A stretch of DNA of 64,000 nt from Candidatus Poribacteria bacterium (GCA_022825825.1 JAJDWA010000072.1:62001-126000), one strand, 5' to 3'; positions 8,902-17,799 are shown, counted from the first letter of the stretch. The notes: generated from the sequence alone by a model not told the origin. A program made the numbers and translations.

Positions 8902-9804
8902 ATGCGTGCGTTGATTTACATTATGACCCCTGTGCTGATTTTGACCATTTTCCTTGCCTCACGTTTTGTTACTTGGGAAAAACTGAAAGGGGTAGATAGC
9001 AAAGCCTTAAAACATCTGATGGCCGGGACTCAGTTTCTTAGAAAAGGAAAAAACTATCAAGCCATAACTGCACTGACATACGCCATTGAGATTGAGCCAA
9101 AGTATGCTGAGGCTTATGCTAAACGTGGGCTTGCTTACTATCAACTTACACGTTACAAAGACGCAATTGCTGACTACACCCAAACCTTATCTCTCAAAAG
9201 ATTTTTTGCCGATGCTTACGCTGGGCGTGCCGATGCTTACCTTGCTTTAGGTGATATTCCAAATGCAATTGCTGATTACACCGCATCTCTTGAAACAAGA
9301 AAAAGTGTACGTGTCACGTCAAAACGGGCAGAAGTTTATCTTGAAATCGGTAAAATTGACGAGGCTATAACAGACTATCTTTATATCGTTAAGCATCATC
9401 CCAGTGCAATTGCCTACTACAACCGTGGCAGGGCATATTGTAAAAAGTTTCTACATTTAGACAAAAAGGATGAAACCTTAAAGCTCGCCTTAGTTGATTT
9501 TGATAAAGCCATTGAAATGCAGCCGCGTTTTGCTATAGCGTATCTTAATCGAGGTGACATTTATGGACATTTGAAACAGCAAGAATCGCAAGAAACCGAC
9601 TATTCACACGCTATTGACCTACTAACTGATGCGATTCAAAACTGGCAAAACGAAGCACACGAACTAATTCCGATATATCTTTGGCGCGCAGTCGCTTATA
9701 AAAAAAGTAACTATATTGATAAAGCGATGAATGATATAGAAAAGGTGTCCGAGCTTTTCGCCCAATTTTATTTGAAAAAAATAAGAATTTCTGATATACT
9801 ATAA
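8902..9804 (+). CDS. TPR-repeat protein with N-terminal membrane anchor
   Basis: 300 residues. An N-terminal helix (PVLILTIFLASRFV) acts as anchor or uncleaved signal. At least five tetratricopeptide units follow: AEAYAKRGLAYYQLTRYKDA, ADAYAGRADAYLALGDIPNA, then VRVTSKRAEVYLEIGKIDEA, AIAYYNRGRAYCKKF and FAIAYLNRGDIYGHL. A final unit is LIPIYLWRAVAYKKSNYIDK. TPRs mediate protein binding; no catalytic domain is visible. It closes the serpin-peptidase-phosphatase run. Confidence 0.85.
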   Translation: MRALIYIMTPVLILTIFLASRFVTWEKLKGVDSKALKHLMAGTQFLRKGKNYQAITALTYAIEIEPKYAEAYAKRGLAYYQLTRYKDAIADYTQTLSLKRFFADAYAGRADAYLALGDIPNAIADYTASLETRKSVRVTSKRAEVYLEIGKIDEAITDYLYIVKHHPSAIAYYNRGRAYCKKFLHLDKKDETLKLALVDFDKAIEMQPRFAIAYLNRGDIYGHLKQQESQETDYSHAIDLLTDAIQNWQNEAHELIPIYLWRAVAYKKSNYIDKAMNDIEKVSELFAQFYLKKIRISDIL

Positions 9805-9885
9805 ATAGACGCTAAAATATCCCTGAGTTCAATATAATTATATCATTATTACGGCAGTGGCCCGAACCAAGGAGGTATACGAAAT

Positions 9886-10380
9886 ATGTATCGCAACTTG
9901 ATAAGCATAATAATCGGTTTGATTTTTATCATCGGTGGATGTTTAGTTCCAATTGTGGAAATCCAAGCGGATGAACAATCAACACCTAAAATTGAGCAAC
10001 AGCAGGTAAACGAAAAGCAGAAAGAAAATACCTGTAATTGTTCTGCCAAAACAGATGAAAACGAAACGGAAAAGCCTGAAACGGATGCACAGGAACAACC
10101 ACAAGTAAATGTCTACAAAGAATTTACCGCTGAAGGGTACCATCAAGTGTTGACCAAGCAATTAGACGAAGGGACTCAGGTGACAGTTCGCAACGAGCAT
10201 ACCCCAGACGGTAAACAACACGGGTGGTCTGCAGGAGTGAATTTTTCGTTAGATAATGATGGCAAAGCAGTTCATATCCTAAAAAAGGCAGTAGCCGTTG
10301 TGACCTATGTTCCGAAGAAAATTGGGCAAGGCGTTGTCTTTGTAGGAAAGGGTATAAAAAAGTTGTTGTGGCGGCGGTAA
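9886..10380 (+). CDS. Small putative lipoprotein, unknown function
   Basis: 164 residues with a strong AAGGAGG before the ATG. The N-terminal hydrophobic stretch ends in FIIGGC, a plausible lipobox. A Glu/Gln/Lys-rich linker with CNCS follows, then a conserved-looking part (YKEFTAEGYHQVLTKQL, GWSAGVNFSLDNDG) and a basic C-terminus (KKIGQGVVFVGKGIKKLLWRR). I do not recognise the family. It is 90 bases upstream of the microcompartment genes but shares no obvious theme with them. Confidence 0.6.
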   Translation: MYRNLISIIIGLIFIIGGCLVPIVEIQADEQSTPKIEQQQVNEKQKENTCNCSAKTDENETEKPETDAQEQPQVNVYKEFTAEGYHQVLTKQLDEGTQVTVRNEHTPDGKQHGWSAGVNFSLDNDGKAVHILKKAVAVVTYVPKKIGQGVVFVGKGIKKLLWRR

Positions 10381-10470
10381 GAGGCTGATACACAACTTAC
10401 AACGTGAGCATCTAATAAGTCAGCTTACGTTAAAATTCAGAATTTTCAATAGGAGGAAATAAATATCAAT

Positions 10471-10740
10471 ATGACTGGAGAAGCATTAGGTTTAGTTGAA
10501 ACAAGAGGTTTGGTTGGCAGTATTGAGGCTGCAGATGCGATGGTAAAAGCTGCGAATGTGACGCTTGTTGGACGCCAACAAGTTGGTGCTGGTTATGTTA
10601 CGGTGATGGTGCGTGGAGATGTCGGTGCTGTGAAAGCAGCAACAGATGTTGGTGCAGAAGCTGCCGCCCGTGTGGGAGAAGTTGTTTCAGTGCATGTAAT
10701 TCCACGTCCACATGCTGAAGTTGAAACTATCCTGACTTGA
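10471..10740 (+). CDS. Bacterial microcompartment hexameric shell protein (BMC-H)
   Basis: 89 residues, a single BMC domain of the PduA/EutM/CcmK type that forms hexagonal shell tiles. Family hallmarks are [20 protein letters not shown], a lysine at the hexamer edge in [26 protein letters not shown] and the C-terminal [12 protein letters not shown]. The pore loop region reads [14 protein letters not shown] lies 14 bases before the ATG. It is followed by pduL and a flavoprotein-like gene; no pentameric (BMC-P) or trimeric (BMC-T) shell gene is in the window, so a closed shell needs genes from elsewhere. Confidence 0.95.
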   Translation: MTGEALGLVETRGLVGSIEAADAMVKAANVTLVGRQQVGAGYVTVMVRGDVGAVKAATDVGAEAAARVGEVVSVHVIPRPHAEVETILT

Positions 10741-10799
10741 CAACGAATCATAATTTAAAATTTCTGAAGATGTTTAAATCTCAATAAAACAAAGTTGAA

Positions 10800-11513
10800 A
10801 TGCATGATCAAGACTTAGTTAAGTTAATTACCCGCCGTGTAGTAAGTCAATTGGCAAACGATCAATCTTGCAGTGGGTGTGCGCTACGGACTTGCGATGC
10901 GGGTAACCGTGCGTGTGATGTTGCTACAGCACAGCAAAAAATTCCGGTTGGGGTTTCTGCTCGGCATGCGCATGTGACCCAGGAAGACCTTGAAATCCTT
11001 TACGGTACTGGACATCAGCTTACTGTTTATGCCCCGCTGTACCAACCTGAAGCATTTGCGGCGAATGAAACTGTCACAATTGTCGGAAAGCGGATGCGTG
11101 CCATTGAACATGTTCGCATTCTTGGTCCTGTCCGAGATTATTCGCAAGTAGAAGTTGCACAGACAGAGGCAATTCGCCTTGGCTTGAATCCTCCTATTCG
11201 GGATTCGGGTGATCTTGCTGGTGCTGAAGCAATAACCCTCGTTGGGCCTGCTGGAAGTGTATATTTAGAGGAAGGCGCGATCTGTGCGGCGCGGCACATT
11301 CACATGAAACCTGAGCAGGCTGAAGCTTTCGGTATTAAAGAAACAGACCTTTTAAAAATTCGCATTCCCGGTGAGCGTGCCTTAATCTTTGAGAATATTC
11401 GTCCGAAAATTCATGAATCTTATGTACTCCAGATGCATCTGGATACTGATGATTCTAATGCCGCAGGATTGAAAGGTGGCGAAGCCGTTGAGCTGCTACG
11501 CGACGAAATATGA
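10800..11513 (+). CDS. pduL: Microcompartment phosphotransacylase PduL
   Basis: 237 residues. PduL converts acyl-CoA and phosphate to acyl-phosphate and recycles CoA in the microcompartment lumen. Two PTAC domains are visible, with the zinc-site motifs VGVSARHAHVTQEDL and ICAARHIHMKPEQAEAFG, plus YAPLYQPEAFAANETV and GPVRDYSQVEVAQTEA. The first 20 residues (LVKLITRRVVSQLA) form an amphipathic helix that looks like an encapsulation peptide. An unusual Cys cluster follows (C24, C27, C32, C39; CSGCALRTCDAGNRAC), possibly a metal or Fe-S site. The stop codon overlaps the next start (ATGA). Confidence 0.93.
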   Translation: MHDQDLVKLITRRVVSQLANDQSCSGCALRTCDAGNRACDVATAQQKIPVGVSARHAHVTQEDLEILYGTGHQLTVYAPLYQPEAFAANETVTIVGKRMRAIEHVRILGPVRDYSQVEVAQTEAIRLGLNPPIRDSGDLAGAEAITLVGPAGSVYLEEGAICAARHIHMKPEQAEAFGIKETDLLKIRIPGERALIFENIRPKIHESYVLQMHLDTDDSNAAGLKGGEAVELLRDEI

Positions 11514-12250
11514 CGCCAGAACAGATTACCCAAATTGAGCAAATTGTTGAGCGGGTGCTCCAAGAGCATCTACATAACACCCAACAACCTAAAGAACAGC
11601 TGCTCGCAATATTTGGTGCTACACAACTCCCATTAGAACAAGTCATTCAACAATTCCAAACGTGTATGCAAGAAGGATGGAAAATTCGAATTATTCTATC
11701 CGAACTTGCAACTAAAACAGTAAATCTCGAACCGATATATTCAACGTTTGATGAAGATAACATCCTGCTGGAAAACGATTTAACTGATATACCCTCTTTT
11801 GTCGAAAATTATTCACAGATTGTTTTACCCGCGCTTTCCTATCCAATGGCGGGAAAGCTTGCTTTGAAGTTAGTTGATACCCCTTGTACCTATTTGGTTT
11901 ATCATGCGCTCTGTTGCGGAAAACGGGTTATTGCAGCATCGGACGTTTCAAGTCCAAGGAAATATGTAGATAAAAAATCACTCACGCTTGACCAAATTGA
12001 ACCAGCACATGTAAACGCGTTAACTGAATTTGGCGTTAAATGGGTAACAGTGGATCAAATTGCAATAACAGTTCGTGAAGGCAATTCACCAAATCGTGTA
12101 AGTATAGAAACTCCCATCATAAGTGCGAATGTTATAGCAAATTTGGCATCCGATGTTCAAGAGTTGGTTTACACTAAACCATCCATTATAACGCCCCTTG
12201 CGCGTGAGCAGGCGCAAAAACGTGGTATTAAACTTACACATAAGTTATAA
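11510..12250 (+). CDS. Microcompartment-associated flavoprotein-like protein
   Basis: 246 residues, translationally coupled to pduL by an ATGA overlap. Residues 1-20 (TPEQITQIEQIVERVLQEHL) look like an encapsulation peptide, followed by a Gln/Pro linker. The core contains YSQIVLPALSYPMAGKLALK and TYLVYHALCCGKRVIAASD, the layout of the CoaC/Dfp-like flavoprotein family that occurs in several microcompartment loci. The C-terminus (ITPLAREQAQKRGIKLTHK) is typical of BMC-associated proteins that carry a tail of this kind. I infer a lumenal flavoprotein; substrate unknown. The aldehyde dehydrogenase, aldolase and alcohol dehydrogenase normally expected are absent. Confidence 0.65.
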   Translation: MTPEQITQIEQIVERVLQEHLHNTQQPKEQLLAIFGATQLPLEQVIQQFQTCMQEGWKIRIILSELATKTVNLEPIYSTFDEDNILLENDLTDIPSFVENYSQIVLPALSYPMAGKLALKLVDTPCTYLVYHALCCGKRVIAASDVSSPRKYVDKKSLTLDQIEPAHVNALTEFGVKWVTVDQIAITVREGNSPNRVSIETPIISANVIANLASDVQELVYTKPSIITPLAREQAQKRGIKLTHKL

Positions 12251-12294
12251 TTTACACTAAGTTAGAAAATTCTACTTTCCAATCAAAATTATCC

Positions 12295-12340
12295 TTGACA
12301 ATTATAGTAAGAAATTGTATAATGTTTTCAATTATACAAT
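12295..12340 (+). promoter_or_regulatory. Consensus sigma70 promoter with overlapping operator-like dyad
   Basis: TTGACA (12295-12300) and TATAAT (12318-12323) are exactly 17 bases apart, a perfect consensus. A perfect 10-bp dyad, ATTGTATAAT (12314-12323) and ATTATACAAT (12331-12340), covers the -10 box and the start point, where a repressor would block transcription. The leader to the start codon at 12527 is about 195 bases. Confidence 0.7.
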
Positions 12341-12526
12341 TGGGAACTGAAAATAAATTACTAAAGAGTTATTTTATATTTGAGATAGAAAGAACTTAAG
12401 ACAGAGACTAATTTACAAAATTAACCGAGATACGAATAGAAGAGAAGAATAGCATATTATAATTGAGTTTTACCAACCAACGGCTAACCCTGCTGGTTTA
12501 AGATCATTAATAGGAGGATTTTCATC

Positions 12527-14080
12527 ATGAAACGGATTTTCACTTTTACAATCGCAGGACTCCTTAGCTGTTTGCTAATTGGGACGTTAGCAACAGTGAG
12601 TTACGCCGATTACGGTTATTACGCGGACCGATTAAGTCGTGAACATCGGGTCGCGAATGATGTAGATGAATGGATAGAGCGCGGCAATGCCACAATTACT
12701 GCCAGTCCTATTTTTGAAGATGGCATGCGGCTTACTGCTTGGGCAAATTCCTATAGAGATGCTGACAATTATGAATTTGCAATCGCAAGTGGTGTGTACC
12801 TGTTTGAAATTCCGCGTAACGCGCAATCTATTGAAATTGTAGTTCGCTATAAAGGCGAGCCGAATAAGTTTGAGATTAACGACCATTATGAACCGATTGC
12901 TGGGCGTGTATGGATTCGTAATACGAAACGAGAGTCGACACGTCGTGGTTACCATGACCAAAATGCTTCTGAAACAAGGTATGGTGACACGTTTGTACTT
13001 CGCGCAAAAAACCGTTCAGAAACCATCAAAATTCCTGTCGCTGGACACATTGACAATGGGTGGATGGAGCTTCATGTCGTTGCTGAAGGTGGCGAACAGC
13101 TTGATGTTGAATATATTGAAGTTTCAACTTATCGGCGAGCCCCAAAGGTACGCGTAGTTCAACACTATAGGTCTTCCTACCGTTGGCGTCCTTGGCACCG
13201 GTATACCTATCTCTATTTCTATGATGGTCCCATTTTTTACACAAGTGGATACAATTCCTATCTGTGTTGGAGTTATCCGATCTATGATCATCATTATCTC
13301 TCTATCCGCAGCCATTATGGCGGTTATTTAGGTCGTTATCGCACCTATCATCCAGCTCGTTATTCGTATTACCACACACCTTATTACGGTGTTTACAGTT
13401 CCAGTAGGGGCACGCCAGTATACAGTAAGCGGACGCAATTAAATAGGTGGAGTGCGCAACACGAAACAACCCGTAAACAGTATTCTCGCAGCCGTTTAGC
13501 AGTGCCTACGCGATCTTCAGAACGGACACAAATTCAAAACAATGTCCGTGTCGTCATTGAAAATCACCGCAGGCAAGCACCTTCGCCAACTGAACGTGTT
13601 ACCCGGTCTGCAATAATTTCACAGAAACAACGGATAGCTACCAGATCGACCACTCGACAAAACGATGCAGTTCGGACTTATAGTAGTCGTTCTCGTTTTT
13701 CAACCCAAACAACGGATAGACAACGAAGTTCTCTCTTAAATTCGCGCTCACGGGTGAATACCAGTAGGCGTAGCACTTCATCAATTACGGATAGATCTTC
13801 TCAACCTTACAGGAGATCGGTATCTTCTTCAAGTCGTACGAGTTCTTCGTCCAGTTCGCGTTTAGGCAGTAGTGATCGAACAAAACAGCGAAGTTCGTCT
13901 GTTACAACATCAAGGACCACATCACGCACTGAACCACAAAGCGTTAGTCGGACTCCATCGTCTTCCAGTTCTCGAACACGTCCAACAACTACGACTCGTT
14001 CCAGTTCAAGTAGTAATGATGACGATGATGATAAAAACGAAAATCGGAGTCGGACAACAGCGCGGACAAAACGAAGATAA
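12527..14080 (+). CDS. Secreted Tyr-rich and Ser/Arg-rich low-complexity protein
   Basis: 517 residues with a signal peptide (cleavage near TVSYA-DYGYY). Residues about 25-205 form a beta-rich globular domain (DVDEWIERGNATITASPIF, YEFAIASGVYLFEIPRN, GWMELHVVAEGGEQLDVEYI). Residues 210-300 are dense in Tyr, His and Trp. The last 220 residues are a Ser/Arg/Thr tract that ends in DDDDDDKNENRSRTTARTKRR. It has a strong AGGAGG and a consensus promoter, so it may be highly expressed. A matrix or surface-binding role is possible; I do not recognise the family. Confidence 0.75.
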   Translation: MKRIFTFTIAGLLSCLLIGTLATVSYADYGYYADRLSREHRVANDVDEWIERGNATITASPIFEDGMRLTAWANSYRDADNYEFAIASGVYLFEIPRNAQSIEIVVRYKGEPNKFEINDHYEPIAGRVWIRNTKRESTRRGYHDQNASETRYGDTFVLRAKNRSETIKIPVAGHIDNGWMELHVVAEGGEQLDVEYIEVSTYRRAPKVRVVQHYRSSYRWRPWHRYTYLYFYDGPIFYTSGYNSYLCWSYPIYDHHYLSIRSHYGGYLGRYRTYHPARYSYYHTPYYGVYSSSRGTPVYSKRTQLNRWSAQHETTRKQYSRSRLAVPTRSSERTQIQNNVRVVIENHRRQAPSPTERVTRSAIISQKQRIATRSTTRQNDAVRTYSSRSRFSTQTTDRQRSSLLNSRSRVNTSRRSTSSITDRSSQPYRRSVSSSSRTSSSSSSRLGSSDRTKQRSSSVTTSRTTSRTEPQSVSRTPSSSSSRTRPTTTTRSSSSSNDDDDDKNENRSRTTARTKRR

Positions 14081-14107
14081 AATAGCGTCCGTTATTGGGT
14101 TATCTGA

Positions 14108-14150
14108 TGTTGACGATGCCTCGTGCAATTTGTGCAAGGCATTGTCAACA
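14108..14150 (+). terminator. Stem-loop after the Ser/Arg-rich gene
   Basis: TGTTGACGATGCCT (14108-14121) pairs with AGGCATTGTCAACA (14137-14150), 14 bp with one G-T pair. It starts 28 bases after the stop; no clean T-run follows, so it may act as a mRNA end stabiliser. Confidence 0.5.
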
Positions 14151-14206
14151 ATAATATTAATGTGAAATAGTTTGAGTATATCCGTAGGTTGGAATGAGAA
14201 AGTAAG

Positions 14207-14290
14207 ACCAAATTAAGGGAATTTATCTTTTTTTAAAGTGTATGCTGTTTCCTAACCGCACACTTAGTTAAGATGGATCACGTTAATTGG
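14207..14290. repeat. Dispersed repeat, family D (copy 1)
   Basis: ACCAAATTAAGGGAATTTAT and the following TTTCCTAACCGCACACTT and GATGGATCACG blocks match 60915-61000 in the same order and orientation. This copy has lost the left arm of the core hairpin. Confidence 0.6.
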
Positions 14291-14360
14291 CATAAGACTT
14301 TTACGACTTCGCGAGTGATTTTCTCGAGTTATTTTTTCAAGACATACAGATTTGGAATAG

Positions 14361-14909
14361 ATGCGTTTTTTATTGATACTTTTGATTTTGTTATTAAGTA
14401 TAGAATTTTGTTTTGCTGAAGAGGCTAACAATAAAGTTGTTTCTACGGAATCTGAGCAAGTGGTACGGTTAATTTCTCCCGTTGGAACTGTGGTCCGTTC
14501 AACTGTTTTTCCGGGATGGGGACAATTCCATAGCCGTAACTATTTTCGTGGGAGCCTTATCTTACTCGGCATCGGCAGTTCAGCTGTTGGTGCATTTCTG
14601 GCACACCAATCTTTTGCAACAGAATATAATAACTATATAACCACTGCCAGTTTTGATCCGGATGATGCTACTTTGTTCACAAGTTACGACAAAGCGAATC
14701 AAAGATATAAGCTCAGGATGTTTTTTATTTATACAGGTATCGGTCTATGGGCATATAGCATTATTGATTCTTATGTCAGTGCAAATTTTTACAATGCAAA
14801 CTCGCAAATCCGCTCAATTCAAAAGGATGCGCAGCAAATTGAAAAATTGGGGATCCAAGTTGGAATCACTCCATCACGACTTTATTTAGGAGTCGTGAAA
14901 ACATTTTAA
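14361..14909 (+). CDS. DUF5683-like membrane protein
   Basis: 182 residues with a signal peptide (FLLILLILLLSIEFCFAEE). The block VVRSTVFPGWGQFHSRNYFRGS is the hallmark of the DUF5683 family (S-x-x-PGWGQ). Two or three transmembrane helices follow (LILLGIGSSAVGAFLAHQ, LRMFFIYTGIGLWAYSII). Function unknown in the family. It is 17 bases upstream of an NTF2-like lipoprotein gene, which is followed by a chain-length-determinant gene, an envelope-related setting. Confidence 0.7.
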   Translation: MRFLLILLILLLSIEFCFAEEANNKVVSTESEQVVRLISPVGTVVRSTVFPGWGQFHSRNYFRGSLILLGIGSSAVGAFLAHQSFATEYNNYITTASFDPDDATLFTSYDKANQRYKLRMFFIYTGIGLWAYSIIDSYVSANFYNANSQIRSIQKDAQQIEKLGIQVGITPSRLYLGVVKTF

Positions 14910-14925
14910 TTTAGAGAAAAATATC

Positions 14926-15486
14926 ATGTTAAAGGAATTAGGAAAAATAAGTAGCGTGCTCATTTTAGTAGCATGTTTTATAGGGTGCGGCGACGTTGAC
15001 AAATTCAATCAAGTGCAGCCCGAAGACTATTTGGCAATTAATAGCGTTTTAAAACGGTGGCGCGAAGGTTATGAAACTGAAGATGTAGAAACCTATATGA
15101 GCGCCTACTGGCCTGAAGGTTTCCGATACGTTTCAGATATGGGAACAGATGGTGATAAAACTGATGACTTAATATTTGATGATATCCGGGATGAACGGGA
15201 TTCAGCCATTCGCGTCTTTAGTAGATTTCAGGATATTGAGATTGAACTCTCTATTCCACCAGAAATAGTTGTAAATAAGGAGGGCGATGAAGCCGAAGTC
15301 CGCAATCACTACCGAATCCAAGGATTCGTTGCTGATGGGGAATCCCTTGAAGGTGGATTTACTGGTTGGTTCGCAGAAGGCGATAATCTGTTTCTTTTCG
15401 AAAAAAGAGAAGGTGAATGGCGTATTGCTGAATGGCATGACGAAGCTTTCAACGATGAAGAAATTCGTATTGCTAACAACCTATAG
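14926..15486 (+). CDS. NTF2/SnoaL-like lipoprotein
   Basis: 186 residues. The signal ends in a lipobox (ACFIGC). The mature part has the cone-shaped NTF2-like pattern: a first helix with INSVLKRWREGYETEDVETY, then YWPEGFRYVSD, then beta strands ending in FEKREGEWRIAEWHDEAF. An Asp-rich insertion (GTDGDKTDDLIFDD) may bind calcium. No catalytic residues can be assigned. Likely co-transcribed with the DUF5683-like gene. Confidence 0.65.
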   Translation: MLKELGKISSVLILVACFIGCGDVDKFNQVQPEDYLAINSVLKRWREGYETEDVETYMSAYWPEGFRYVSDMGTDGDKTDDLIFDDIRDERDSAIRVFSRFQDIEIELSIPPEIVVNKEGDEAEVRNHYRIQGFVADGESLEGGFTGWFAEGDNLFLFEKREGEWRIAEWHDEAFNDEEIRIANNL

Positions 15487-15549
15487 CCTAACAGAAATTT
15501 GAGTTAAAGGGAGGACGATTTTCACCGATTTTCGGCGAAAATAATATTC

Positions 15550-16956
15550 ATGCCTCAAAAAGAGGAACCGTTGCATGATTATTTGCAATTCATACGTAAG
15601 TACGATTTTATTATCTGCTTAAGCACTTTATTGGTTTTAGGAACTGCGCTTGTTATTTCACTGCGTATACCTAAAACCTATTCTGCTTCCACGCGGCTGC
15701 ACCTTGTCCAACCTAATACCGCCTCACCTCTCTCTTCCAACAATTTGTTCCAAACAGTCTTTTCAGGTGGAGTTGATCGGAGAGAAATGGCAACAATTAG
15801 TGAAAGATTTTCCACAGAATCTATGTTAAACACTGCGGTTGAGAACCTGGAAGAAAATGACTTGGTAGGGATACAGTCTCTACCAAGCATAGGAAATCTC
15901 AAACGGAAGTTAAGGGCACAAATTCACCCAGATGCTGACTACATTGATTTGTCAATTGAATTAACCGAAGCCGAAGGTGGCGAACGTAACGCGGCACTTT
16001 TGGTTAATCAATTGGCACGAGACATGCAGACATTACGAAGTGAAAATAAAAAAACAAGATTGGCAAAACATCAAAGTCTCCTTGAACAAAAACGGAAAGA
16101 TGTTGATAAGGAAATTCTACAACTTACAGACGAAACCCTCGAATTTGTTCGCGAAAACGGAAGTCCAGAGACGTGGTACCCTCAGTTAGCAAGTTTATTG
16201 GAGCATTATCGCAATTTACAGGAACGACTCGGTACCTCTGAACAAGCACTCCATACTGTCCGCGGCCGTCTTACCCATTTCAAAAACCGGCAAGAAAATC
16301 TCCCACAACAGACACAAATTTCGGAAACTCGGAACCACAATCCGTTCTGGCTACATCTGCGTGAGAAATTAACTGATTTGGAATCTCAGCGTATTGGCGA
16401 CACTGAAAAAGCTGGAAAAAGTTCGCATGAACTCAGTGGACAAGAGGCACAAATTGCTGAAATTCGGAAGCAGGCTAAAAACACACCACAAATGGCTACC
16501 GCCACCACCTATGGCACCTCTCCACACTATACCTACATACAAAATCAATTAATTGAGTTGCCTCCAACTATTGAAGGTTATGAAAATAAGACAGAAGAAC
16601 TAAAAAAAGAATTGCAAAAAACGTATAGCCAATTGCAAAAATTACTAAACCAAATTCCAGAAAATCAACATACCTTCACACAGTTGCGTACCAAAATTGA
16701 ACTTGCTGGCACGCTCAAAGAAGAGATTGAAAAACGTTATCTTGAATCTGAGATTTTAAGTGCTGGTTCTGGTGTCCCTGCTTTTCAGAAGGGGGACATT
16801 GAAATTGTTGATATTGCGGTTCCAAGGAAGGTTGCGGTTAGTCCACAATTTAAGTTGATTGTAATCCTTTCAGGTGTTGTCGGATTATGTTTGAGCGTAA
16901 CTCTTGCCTTGTTAATTGAATATTTTAAGAGTTCTGCAAGTAGGTCTCAAAGCTGA
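15550..16956 (+). CDS. Wzz/GumC-type polysaccharide chain-length or export protein
   Basis: 468 residues. An N-terminal transmembrane helix (FIICLSTLLVLGTALVIS) and RIPKTYSASTRLHLVQP mark a Wzz domain. A long periplasmic coiled coil follows (about residues 155-395, rich in Glu, Lys and Gln heptads), then VDIAVPRKVAVSPQFK and a C-terminal helix (LIVILSGVVGLCLSVTLALLI) ending in the cytoplasm. Proteins of this PCP type set the length of exported polysaccharide. There is no C-terminal tyrosine-kinase Walker domain, and no glycosyltransferase or Wza-like gene next to it. Confidence 0.8.
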   Translation: MPQKEEPLHDYLQFIRKYDFIICLSTLLVLGTALVISLRIPKTYSASTRLHLVQPNTASPLSSNNLFQTVFSGGVDRREMATISERFSTESMLNTAVENLEENDLVGIQSLPSIGNLKRKLRAQIHPDADYIDLSIELTEAEGGERNAALLVNQLARDMQTLRSENKKTRLAKHQSLLEQKRKDVDKEILQLTDETLEFVRENGSPETWYPQLASLLEHYRNLQERLGTSEQALHTVRGRLTHFKNRQENLPQQTQISETRNHNPFWLHLREKLTDLESQRIGDTEKAGKSSHELSGQEAQIAEIRKQAKNTPQMATATTYGTSPHYTYIQNQLIELPPTIEGYENKTEELKKELQKTYSQLQKLLNQIPENQHTFTQLRTKIELAGTLKEEIEKRYLESEILSAGSGVPAFQKGDIEIVDIAVPRKVAVSPQFKLIVILSGVVGLCLSVTLALLIEYFKSSASRSQS

Positions 16957-16983
16957 ATCAATTTTCCATTTTTGTTTTAATTT

Positions 16984-17149
16984 TATAGTGAAACCAATAA
17001 TTATTTGGACACTACGGTAGGTGCGATTTCCTAATCGCACCCGATGGGTCTGGGACATGGGTATGTCAGAATACGCGTATGGTATTCTGAATTGGTTAGG
17101 AAACCGAACCTACCAGGAGAGTGTTCACATGTTTTTAGGTTGGACTATA
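16984..17149. repeat. MITE-like element, family B (copy 1)
   Basis: It begins TATAGTGAAACCAATAATTA and ends TTTTTAGGTTGGACTATA; the two ends are imperfect inverted repeats of about 30 bases. The core contains GGTAGGTGCGATTTCC and a complementary GGAAACCGAACCTACC. The same element, 31 bases shorter in its core, lies at 56551-56685, where it interrupts a family A element at a TA. Confidence 0.75.
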
Positions 17150-17187
17150 ATAGATATAACGTGATCTCGGGATAAGCAATTTGAGAA

Positions 17188-17286
17188 ACGGTAGGTGCGA
17201 TTTCCTAACCGCTCCGTGTCAGACACAAAACGTGCCTGTCGTTGCCAGGATAAACCAGGTTCGGTTGGGAAACCGAACCTACCGTG
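17188..17286. repeat. Hairpin repeat with GGTAGGT core
   Basis: ACGGTAGGT (17188-17196) and ACCTACCGT (17278-17286) close the element. Its right half is itself a perfect hairpin, AGGTTCGGTT-GGGA-AACCGAACCT (17257-17280). Confidence 0.65.
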
Positions 17287-17453
17287 GTTATTAAGAATAA
17301 AATCAAAGCCTGAAGAACTTTATATCTTATACCGAGCTCACTTTAGGTATAGAAATTTCTGAAATTTTTATTTTTTGTTGTTGCAAAATAATGACATTTG
17401 TGATATGATTTCACATGAATTATAAAGTACAATTTTATCTTTTTGGTCAAAAC

Positions 17454-17482
17454 TTGACAAAAAATTATATCTTTGTTATTAT
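17454..17482 (+). promoter_or_regulatory. Promoter of the large surface-protein gene
   Basis: TTGACA (17454-17459), 17-base spacer, TATTAT (17477-17482). The transcript would have a leader of about 310 bases with a GGGG/CCCC hairpin at 17499-17521 and a second stem-loop at 17718-17757. Confidence 0.6.
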
Positions 17483-17799
17483 AGACATTTAATAGCGGTT
17501 TTGCGGGGAATTTCCCCAAAACACTCTTAAATTATGGGGAGAATCTAAATTTCTGCCAGTCAATATTCTCAAATTTAGTGGGCAGAGGTGTATAACCAAC
17601 CAAAAAAGTCTTAAATCGACTTACATGGATGGTTTTTTACAGATAAAAACGGATATGTGTTCTTTTTGTTTACATGTTCCATAGATTAAATCCATATTTT
17701 AAGGTTTTCGGAGTTCGAACATCCAACCCGGCAGCTGTCTGCTAAGTTGGTAATGTTTAATATTCGAAATAATTATTTCCTAAGGAGGAATATTAACTA

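Larger units (their letters stand above)
16957..17799. other. Long intergenic region with repeats, promoter and leader
   Basis: 843 bases without a gene. It holds a family B element (16984-17149), a hairpin repeat (17188-17286), AT-rich DNA, a near-consensus promoter (17454-17482) and a structured leader of about 300 bases before the next start codon. Confidence 0.8.

Noticed and set aside
17483..17799. Cyclic-di-GMP riboswitch in the long leader
   Set aside because: Stems exist, but the family's conserved core sequence is not there.
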